From positions 248,001-312,000 of the forward strand of contig NZ_JHVM01000009.1 of assembly GCF_000620145.1 (NCBI RefSeq): a DNA stretch of 64,000 nucleotides. The letters are read 5' to 3'. Shown here piece after piece: positions 55,095-62,900 of this stretch. The DNA comes from Deefgea rivuli DSM 18356 (lineage in GTDB: Bacteria; Pseudomonadota; Gammaproteobacteria; Burkholderiales; Chitinibacteraceae). Both the position numbers and the translations under genes were made by a program. Every line of letters starts with the position of its first letter. Position 1 is the first letter of the stretch. The notes under the pieces were generated by a model that worked only from the letters and a program-made list of their open reading frames with translations, was not told the origin of the DNA and ran no database searches.

Positions 55095-55118
55095 TAAACA
55101 TTGAGCCAGCCATTTCGT
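55095..55118 (+). promoter_or_regulatory. Iron-starvation sigma promoter element before the exporter
   Basis: TAAACA-N14-TCGT on the plus strand, 38 bp before the ATG at 55157. Confidence 0.8.
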
Positions 55119-55156
55119 CATTGCTATAAAGCCCCTCCAAAACTTGGAAACCATTC

Positions 55157-56788
55157 ATGTTTAAATTTTTATTAAGCCAATCGCGCGGGTTGCTGTTTTT
55201 TACGGCTCTGGCGAGCGTGATTCACGGCGCTTGTAGTGTCTTGCTCGTCACGCAAATTAGCGGCGCGCTAACCGCTGATGCGCTTGCTCGCGATCGTATG
55301 GCGCTGACTTTTGGCCTTACCGCCTTGGTGGTGATGCTCAGCCAAATGGCTGCATCCATTTTATCCGAGCGCTTAAGTCATCACGCCGACGCCCAATTGC
55401 GGCTATACGTCAGCCAGCGCGTGATGGATACCGATTACCGCCATCTGGAAGCGATAGGAGCCGCCAAAGTGCAATCAGCCTTGGCCGAGCACACCGCCAA
55501 AGTGGCCGAGTTTTTTGTCAGTTTCCCCGCGATTTTGACCAATGCCGTCGTCGTGCTGGGCTGCTTGACTTATATGTTGATGCTATCGTGGCAAGTTTTT
55601 TTGTTTGCCGTGTTGGTATTAGCTTTAGGCTCCTTGGCGTATCACTTGGTGCATTTGCGTGCCATTGTGCATTTGGACGCCGCCGCCGATGAGCAAGACC
55701 GATTATTTGGTCATTTTCGCTCGCTGACTGATGGAGCAAAAGAGCTGCGCTTACATCGCAATAAACGTACGGTATTTGCCAATAAGGTCTTGGGTGAGTC
55801 GATTGAAATCGTACGTCGCGAGCGCACCAAGGGCATGTCGATTTTTCTGCTGTCGGCCAGCTGGAGCAATTTTCTGATTTACGCGTTTATTGGTCTGGTG
55901 TTGTTTGTGCTAATTCGTGATGTGCCCAATCAAGCCAAAATTATGACCGGCTTTGCGCTGGTGTTTGTGTATATGGTGACGCCACTGGAAGTGTTATTGC
56001 TTAATTTGCCGCGCGCCAACCTCGCCAAAGCATCGGCTGACCGCATTGATGACGTGACGCAAGGCATGCAAGTCAACGAAAACCCCGCGAATCCCTTACA
56101 ACTGCCGGTGCTGAAATCGCTGGAGTTAGATGGCGTAGCGCATCGTTATTACCACGAACAGAGCGACGATTTTTTTGCTTTGGGACCCATGAGTTTGAGT
56201 TTTAAAGCCGGTGAAGTGGTGTTTTTGGTCGGCGGCAACGGCAGCGGCAAAACCACTTTAGCCAAATTATTGGTCGGTTTATATCCGCCGGAGCAGGGTA
56301 GTGTGAAACTCAATGGCGAATTGATTGACGACGCCAATCGCGATCAATACCGCCAAATATTCAGCACGGTATTTTCGGATTTCCATTTATTTGATCGCTT
56401 ATTGCAGGTCGGCAATACCGACACCAGTGCACTCGACCAACGCGGCAATCAATTGCTGGCGCGTTTGCACTTACAGCACAAAGTACAAGTAAAAAACGGC
56501 GCGTTTACCACGCAAGCCTTGTCACAAGGGCAGCGAAAACGACTGGCTTTGGTCGTCGCCTATTTAGAAGATCGTCCATTTATGGTGTTTGACGAGTGGG
56601 CCGCCGATCAAGATCCGGTATTTAAAAATGTGTTCTATCACGACGTGCTCAGCGAACTGAAAGCGCAAGGCAAAACCATTTTGGTGATTTCACACGACGA
56701 CCGTTATTTCCATTTGGCCGATCGAATGCTGCGAATGGAGAACGGTCAGCTACAAATCGTCGAGCAGCAAGAACTCATCCCCGCCTAA
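55157..56788 (+). CDS. Cyclic-peptide/siderophore ABC exporter (PvdE/SyrD-like)
   Basis: A 543-residue fused exporter. An N-terminal membrane domain of about six helices (residues 1-300) is followed by a nucleotide-binding domain with Walker A GGNGSGKTTL, signature ALSQGQRKRLAL and Walker B MVFDEWAADQDP. This is the SyrD/PvdE group, which moves acylated peptide precursors across the inner membrane. Together with the preceding acylase it suggests export to the periplasm followed by processing. Its own sigma-type promoter lies in the 110-bp gap behind the acylase. Confidence 0.94.
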   Translation: MFKFLLSQSRGLLFFTALASVIHGACSVLLVTQISGALTADALARDRMALTFGLTALVVMLSQMAASILSERLSHHADAQLRLYVSQRVMDTDYRHLEAIGAAKVQSALAEHTAKVAEFFVSFPAILTNAVVVLGCLTYMLMLSWQVFLFAVLVLALGSLAYHLVHLRAIVHLDAAADEQDRLFGHFRSLTDGAKELRLHRNKRTVFANKVLGESIEIVRRERTKGMSIFLLSASWSNFLIYAFIGLVLFVLIRDVPNQAKIMTGFALVFVYMVTPLEVLLLNLPRANLAKASADRIDDVTQGMQVNENPANPLQLPVLKSLELDGVAHRYYHEQSDDFFALGPMSLSFKAGEVVFLVGGNGSGKTTLAKLLVGLYPPEQGSVKLNGELIDDANRDQYRQIFSTVFSDFHLFDRLLQVGNTDTSALDQRGNQLLARLHLQHKVQVKNGAFTTQALSQGQRKRLALVVAYLEDRPFMVFDEWAADQDPVFKNVFYHDVLSELKAQGKTILVISHDDRYFHLADRMLRMENGQLQIVEQQELIPA

Positions 56789-57048
56789 ATAGGCTGATGA
56801 CGTTGACTATTAGATGTTTTTATTCAGAACTCATGTGACTTTAAAAATAAAATTAGATTTAAATCAATGGTTTATTAAATAATAACTCTGCGAGTACTGT
56901 GATTTTTCGTCGCAAGATCGTCATATCACTGAACAATGAGTTAAGCGTTTTGAGCTTCCCCGTAAAGGGCGCGTGAGACATTGTTTGATTTATGTATTTG
57001 CTACTCGCATGGCGAACGCATTGATACAGCCCTTCGGGGCTGTTTTTT
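56789..57048 (+). other. Orphan intergenic segment ending in a terminator; candidate small RNA
   Basis: About 260 bp without a protein gene. The right end is a strong rho-independent terminator: stem ACAGCCC and GGGCTGT at 57026-57043 with loop TTCG and a T run to about 57048. It may end the exporter transcript, but it lies 240 bp beyond that stop, leaving room for a separate small RNA. No tRNA-like fold is seen. Confidence 0.45.
57026..57048 (+). terminator. Rho-independent terminator
   Basis: 7-bp stem with a TTCG tetraloop and six T residues. Confidence 0.92.
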
Positions 57049-57075
57049 CATCTGGTGGCTGTGGAGTTTGCTGTA

Positions 57076-58290
57076 ATGCGTTTCTTTAATCGTCAGTCGG
57101 TCGTTGTGTTGCATCGCTGGATCGGCTTGACGATGACTTTATTTTTACTAAGCGCGGGTTTGACGGGGGCGCTGCTGGCCTTTAATGAAGAGCTGGATCA
57201 GTGGCTGGCGAGCGATTTGTATCAGATTCGCATTCCGCATGCGGCACAGCCGCTGTCGGCATTGGTACTGCATCAGCACGTCAACGCACAATTAGCACCA
57301 CGTGCCGAGCTGAATGTCTTGCAACTGGCGATCCCAAGCGAGCATGCGCTGGCGTTATGGGTGACGGCCAAAACCAATCCCGCGACCAAGCTGCCTTACG
57401 AGCTGGGCTTCAGTCAAATTTTTATCGATCCGTACAGCGGGCGCATCCAAGGGCAGCGAGAATGGGGCGAGTTTCGCTGGTCATCCCATGCGCTGATGCC
57501 ATTTTTGTATCGCTTGCATTACACCTTTGCGATACCGGATTGGGGAGTGGTCATTATGGGGATTGTGGCTTTATTGTGGGTGATCGATTGCTTTGCGGGC
57601 GCGTATTTGACCTTCCCCAAAGGTCGTCCTTTTGTCGAAAAATGGCGACCGGCGTGGAAAATCAAAACGGGCGCGAGTTTTCACCGCATCAACCTTGATC
57701 TGCATCGGGCGAGTGGCTTGTGGTTGTGGGCGGTGCTGCTGATTTTTGCGTGGTCGAGCGTGGCGTTTAATTTGCGCGAGCAAGTGTATTATCCCGTGAT
57801 GAAAAGCCTATTGGTCTTTCAAAAAGACTTATGGAACTTCCCCGCACAGCCGTTGGCAAAAGGCCAAGTGATTCTAAATTGGGGGCAGGCCTTAGGTCAC
57901 TCAGAGCAAGCAATGCAAGGCTTGGCACAAGAGAGAGGCTTTACTGTCGGCCAAGCCGAGCGCTTGTTTTATCTTAAAGAGCAAAATATGTACGCTTACA
58001 GCGTAAAAACCAGCTTGGATGTGGGCGAGATGGGAATGAGCTATGTCGGGATTAACGCCGTGAGCGGCGCGCGCATTGGCTACAATTTGCCCAGCAGCAT
58101 TGCCGCAGGCGATACGATCACCAGTTGGCTTTACGCGCTGCATATGGGCAAAGTTTGGGGCTTGCTGTATCGAATTTTTGTCTGTTTTTTTGGACTGACT
58201 ATTGCGGGGCTCACCATCACCGGATTTATTCTGTGGTGGAAAAAACGTCAGGCACGAAATTTTTTAGCCAAGGGACGTAAGGTGAATTGA
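57076..58290 (+). CDS. PepSY-associated membrane protein, probable ferric-siderophore reductase-like
   Basis: About 404 residues from ATG 57076, which has GTGGAG nine bases upstream; the in-frame start at 57055 has no such site. The first helix (VVLHRWIGLTMTLFLLSAGLTGALLAF) is the PepSY-TM signature, and three further membrane helices are spread along the chain, with conserved His residues (LHRW, LHYTF, LHRASG, LHMGK) that can bind haem. Proteins of this family (FoxB/PiuB-like) often accompany siderophore receptors and are thought to reduce ferric siderophores at the inner membrane. I found no TAAAC-N16-CGT element in front, so its control differs from the rest of the locus. Confidence 0.85.
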   Translation: MRFFNRQSVVVLHRWIGLTMTLFLLSAGLTGALLAFNEELDQWLASDLYQIRIPHAAQPLSALVLHQHVNAQLAPRAELNVLQLAIPSEHALALWVTAKTNPATKLPYELGFSQIFIDPYSGRIQGQREWGEFRWSSHALMPFLYRLHYTFAIPDWGVVIMGIVALLWVIDCFAGAYLTFPKGRPFVEKWRPAWKIKTGASFHRINLDLHRASGLWLWAVLLIFAWSSVAFNLREQVYYPVMKSLLVFQKDLWNFPAQPLAKGQVILNWGQALGHSEQAMQGLAQERGFTVGQAERLFYLKEQNMYAYSVKTSLDVGEMGMSYVGINAVSGARIGYNLPSSIAAGDTITSWLYALHMGKVWGLLYRIFVCFFGLTIAGLTITGFILWWKKRQARNFLAKGRKVN

Positions 58291-58508
58291 GCTGCTTGCT
58301 TTCAAGCGCATTGAACTTGATTTAAGGGCGCAGGTACTCTCAGGCACAGAAGGAGACAGCGATTGAGCATTACCTCCAACATGGTCGATGCATTGCTGCC
58401 GCCATCAGCGCGCTGTGTTAACCAAGGCGGTAGACTAGATCGATGACCGCTTAGGCCGAACTGCCGTCATAAAGGTGGAGTAGCTGAACATACGTTCGCC
58501 AAAATAAT

Positions 58509-58545
58509 AAGCTCCCCAGCATTTTTAGCTAAGGAGCTTTGTTTC
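58509..58545. terminator. Hairpin terminator candidate 1
   Basis: Stem AAGCTCC and GGAGCTT around a 17-nt loop, followed by TTGTTT. It probably ends the PepSY gene transcript or, read on the minus strand, the nuclease unit. Confidence 0.65.
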
Positions 58546-58632
58546 AAAATGCTTTTTGTTCAATATCAGGAAAGTTACCCACAGAAACTGTGGATTAACC
58601 GAAACGATAAAGCATGCCCCCTGATCATTAAA

Positions 58633-58667
58633 GGCCGCAACCTGAAGGTTAGCGGCCTCTCATTTTT
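58633..58667. terminator. Hairpin terminator candidate 2
   Basis: Stem GGCCGC-ACC with GGT-GCGGCC in TGAA-loop form, followed by CTCATTTTTTAC on the plus strand. Confidence 0.75.
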
Positions 58668-58847
58668 TACTTTCGGCATCGACACTTCGGCCTTAGCAGT
58701 CATTCGCGCTAACAGATCGAAGCGAAGGGGATGGATGAGGGCTTTAGTTTTTTAGCCTTGGGCATTGACAGATCGGCCAAAGCCAACGCTCGCTAAAAAG
58801 TCTATTTACGGAATGTCTGAATTGGAACTCGCCCCCCAATGGAATAT

Positions 58848-59837
58848 CTAATCGGAAAATTCTGCGCCCAACAGCACGAATAGTCGATCCAATTCAATTC
58901 GACTTTTCTCGTCTTTGGGTTCGCGATCTGCCCCAAAGAGAACAGGGTAAAGACTTGGAGCATCGACGGATACCGTAAAATTGTGAGTTGCCCCATCTGA
59001 CATCTCAGTTGTGCTCACAGATTGCACGGTGAAATAGCGCAACATATTGTGAAGCGGAGAGTCTCCAGTCTTGAATTTGCAGTTCTTGAACGCTCCGCCA
59101 GCACGTTGGATGAAGTTCGTCATTGTACCTGCGACACGAGATATCGACTGAATATCACCCAAGGCATTGCCGGGATTAAAATTCTCAGGCTTCCCTGCGA
59201 ATTTCATCACCAGTCGGGCGTCCTCGCACCCATACACGACCGCGACCGGCACCAGCACCACTGGGTGACTCGTACTGATCCCGAGCTCTTGCGCTTTGGC
59301 GCAAAGTATTTCAGCCATCTTGAGGCGTTGTTTCCCTCCGGTGATCTTGTTGTGTAGTCCTTGGGCGCTCGCGAACTGAAGGAATGCTAGATACTCTGGC
59401 ATTGACTGCTCAGGATGGGCTCCAAACAGTTCGGTCGAATAGGCTTTGACGAAGTCCCAAGGCTCTAGGACAAGTGCGTTTTTAAAGAAGGCGCCCATGG
59501 CATCCCAGTCCCGTTGTGCCTCGAGGACAAAATCCTCAGCAGAAAACTTGCTGCGCAGGTCACTGGCTTTCTCCATCAGAGCAGGGAGGTAGGACACGCT
59601 GTTATGGCGGAGGTCGATATCGCGAAGCGCATGGATCGATTCCTTATGCTTCTCGTCCTTGAAGCTCTTGGACTCACGGTAAGTCTTGATATGTGCGATT
59701 GCACAAATGTCCAGAAAGTAGATTGTGGGCACCATCTGCTCCCATTGCAACATAGTGGCAATGAATTCATCGTCTTGACCCTGAGAGATTTTGACGTTAA
59801 TTGTAATCTGACTGTGCTGCGACGCAAGCGAAACCAT
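58848..59837 (-). CDS. Uncharacterised protein with PIN-like acidic residues
   Basis: 329 residues, with a very strong ribosome-binding site (GGGGAGGATTCA). I do not recognise a named family. The N-terminal part has a hydrophobic strand ending in Asp (TIYFLDICAIAHIK, D43), followed by E89 in SYLPALME and D228 in NALGDIQSI. This spacing of acidic residues after beta strands resembles PIN-type ribonucleases, an inference. It lies 84 bp downstream of the big NTPase-nuclease gene in the same direction, so the two are probably co-transcribed. It has no signal peptide or membrane segment. Together they look like an accessory, possibly defensive, unit. Confidence 0.6.
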   Translation of the reverse strand: MVSLASQHSQITINVKISQGQDDEFIATMLQWEQMVPTIYFLDICAIAHIKTYRESKSFKDEKHKESIHALRDIDLRHNSVSYLPALMEKASDLRSKFSAEDFVLEAQRDWDAMGAFFKNALVLEPWDFVKAYSTELFGAHPEQSMPEYLAFLQFASAQGLHNKITGGKQRLKMAEILCAKAQELGISTSHPVVLVPVAVVYGCEDARLVMKFAGKPENFNPGNALGDIQSISRVAGTMTNFIQRAGGAFKNCKFKTGDSPLHNMLRYFTVQSVSTTEMSDGATHNFTVSVDAPSLYPVLFGADREPKDEKSRIELDRLFVLLGAEFSD

Positions 59838-59921
59838 TGAATCCTCCCCTATTTATTGAGCGCCCCTTACAGATTGCTCTTGTGCGGTTGGTTTAATCAG
59901 AAATCCGGACATGTTCATACA

Positions 59922-62900
59922 TCAGATCGTACAACGGATGCTGAAAACGAGCAGTTCGGCGACTGATGGCATATTTTCCTTGATCTTGTTAGCTTCTAAT
60001 TGAACGTGCTTAACCAATTCATCGAAGCTCTGTTTCATTGCGCCCGGGAGATCCCACCCCTTTTTTTCGAGTTCCATCAATACGAGAATCCCGTGTGAGC
60101 TGTTTCGACCAATCAGGTACTGACCAACTATTTGCCGCGTGAGTGTGTCGTCGACGAGGGATTTCGCTGAATAATTTCTAGTGCTGTCGAGAGGTTTGAT
60201 CTCGATGCATACATTTCCTCTAGCACAGGCACATTGGATATCTGTGCGCTTGTCGTCATCAACCTCTTCTTCTCGATGAATACTGAAGCGCAGGTTCTGC
60301 GTGTCTTGGAGTTTCGCTGCTAGCCAGAGCTGTAGATGTTTCTCGGGCATTCCTTGTTTGAACAACGGGCGTTCGCTGAACGGTCCTTCCTCGAGCGACG
60401 TACGGATCTCCTCCAGCCTTGCCAGCACCTGCTCGTAGAGTTGCGCTTCGCTTGCGGGCGCCGAGTCGAAGACTTTGTGAAGATCGCGCAACTGATCTGG
60501 ACGCCAACGCGCGCCCACCTCGGCCTCGCGTTCGGCGTGTTCGACTAAGCAGGCTTTCAAGTGCCTCTGGAGTCCAGCATCAAGCACGACACTAACCAGC
60601 CGCTGGAGCGCTTGGCGTCCGGCCTTCCCACGTATGCCAATCAACTGCTGAGTGATATCAGAATACATGCGCTCGGTCATCCCACCCCCGGACGCGCTAG
60701 ACGGGCTGTCCAAGGAAGTCCCGCTAAGCTCAGAGCCAAACAAAACCTCGCAGATATCAGTTAACAGATCGGCAGCTGTCGAGGTCCAAGATTCCCAAAC
60801 CCACTTCGAGTCCCACATAGCGGTAGCAAATTCGTCGATCTGCCGAGCTCGTTGGTGGCCAGGCGCAAGCGTAGCAAGATGCTGGGAGAACCAATTCCAA
60901 GCGGAACAGTTGCTGGCAGCCATCCACAGCCGGAGCCACGTCAAGTCCGAAATGTAACCCGACGCATCTTTATACCGTTCGAGTGCATCCCGGCACAGGG
61001 AGTCGAACTCCTCTTGCTGGATAAGTTGTGCCTCATTTAGGAGTACCACCAACTGTTTCAAGGTTGCTTCGTCGCCTACTCTGCCACCATGTACCAGTGG
61101 AATCAGCGTCATCAGTAATTTGTGCCGGACGCTGCATGGGCTCTGCAAAACCATCGCCAACGTGGCTTGTCGGATGCCATCGGAACGCAGCGAGCCGACA
61201 TCCTCTAGCAACCATGGCGTCAATGCGGCGATGACATCGCTGGATCTCATTTGGCACAAAGTGTGGAACCATTCTGGCAGCTTGGCGTTTGACCACACTG
61301 CTACCTGAGCGGCCACCGCCACCTCGGCTCCAGACAATCCCACGCAATCTACCCCGTCGGTGATCCATAAGTTGATACTCGCCTCTGCAATCCTAACTGG
61401 CATGGGCTTTTGCGGCCTGCCTGACTGATAATGAAAAAGCGGGCTGCTCAACACGGCCTTGCCTCGGTAGGCCAATAAGCCCAGGCGAAATGCAGTCGCG
61501 ATGTGCTCCCCGAACTCCATATCGACGGCACCAAGATCGATGACGCGACCATTCGAAATAAGCTCACCAGGGTTGGTGAAGTTTACAAGACGAAGCAGGC
61601 TGGGTAGGTCCTCGCCGTCGGCAATCTGTGCGCGTCGGGCGTCTAATTCGGATTTGATCTGTTCCCATTTTGCGTATGGGGCTGACGTTATGGTTGGCGT
61701 CGCCAGCTTTGCCGCCTTAGCAGGCTTATTGACCGTGATAGCACGAAGACTCCTTAGTTGTCGGTATCTGTCGCAGACCAGTGCTGCACGCTGATCCGAT
61801 CGAGGGAACAGCCCTCGCAAGGCACATTTTCGTTCGAATCGGCTGCGCAGCCTTAGAACGGTTTCGACACACAACTCGAACCAGATCGCCTGCTCAGTGG
61901 GCTGCGTCGTCACATCATGTGCCCATTTAATGAGTTCAGGTATATCCGCTGGCTCCAGAGTGACGATGCAAGGTGCCCCTCCAGCCAAGCGTCCCTTGGA
62001 AAAACCAATCGGCTCTGAGCAGGCAATAGCCAGCGTAACCTGCCAGCGAAACGCCGGCATGGTCTTGATAGTTGCACATAGCCTAGTGACCTCGTCTCGG
62101 TGGATTAGGCCAGCGAGACGCAAATCGTCGATCAACACAGCGGCGTCGACACAGGCTTGAGGTAGCGGACTGTCGTTCTGCCGAGCCAGATAGAAAACCT
62201 GCTCGAGACAGCCGACCAGCGCATAGATGCGCCAATCCCGTTCGGATTGGAATGGGGCAGAAGGCTGTATGAGGGGCATTCCTGATACCTTGGAAGCGCA
62301 ACTGTCGTGAACAGCCTTCAGCAAAAGTTCGGCATCCACAAGAGTGGCGTTTGATAGCAGCATTTCCTTGAGCGTCATGGCCATAAAGCCGCAGCCCTCA
62401 TCTTCCGCTTCGCTCTCTGTCTGATTGAATATGGTTGTAAGGGTCAAAGAAGAAAGCTCGTGCCAATTGATGACCACTAGGGCCTCAGATACCGCGCGAT
62501 TGCCGAGAAATTTATGCAACTCAAGGTCGTAAAGCACTTTGGCACGGTGCTCTGGGGCACCAACTGCCCCTAGGGCACTCAATGCCGCAGTCCTCTCCCA
62601 TAGCGTGCAGTCAATCTTCCCGTAGTTGGCGAATGCCGGGTCGGCACAGGACTTCAGTTTGCCGCATCGCACTAGCCTGTAAGCAAAGGCTCTGGCTTCA
62701 TGTGATGCCTCGTTATCCTTCAGAATGGCGGCGACACTGGCCGGTGCAACGACGCGTGCAACCCTAGTGCAGGTATTGTCGCTAACATACCATCTGGCCT
62801 TGCTTGCGAACTTGCTTGCGTCCGCGAAAATTTTCAAAGCCTCGTTGGTCGAACGCTTGTCCCACGACTCAATGTCTCCGCCGTAAAACAATAGCTCAGA

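Larger units (their letters stand above)
58291..58847. other. Intergenic region between siderophore locus and nuclease unit
   Basis: No convincing gene in 557 bp. It holds two terminator-like hairpins (58509-58545 and 58633-58667). A short run near 58335 (ACTCTCAGGCAC) recalls the end of a glycine riboswitch, but the rest of that aptamer is missing. A 68-codon frame at 58549-58755 crosses the second hairpin and is not credible. Confidence 0.6.

Noticed and set aside
56860-57075. Search for a TAAAC-N16-CGT element before the PepSY gene
   Set aside because: TAAAT and CGT occur, but not with 16-bp spacing; no element is called.
58325-58365. Glycine-riboswitch-like run ACTCTCAGGCAC...AGGAGAC after the PepSY gene
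   Set aside because: Only the last conserved strand of the aptamer is visible; the CGAAGG-type core and pairing stems are missing and no glycine gene follows.
58549-58755. 68-codon plus-strand frame
   Set aside because: It runs across a clear terminator hairpin, has no ribosome-binding site and no family-like sequence.
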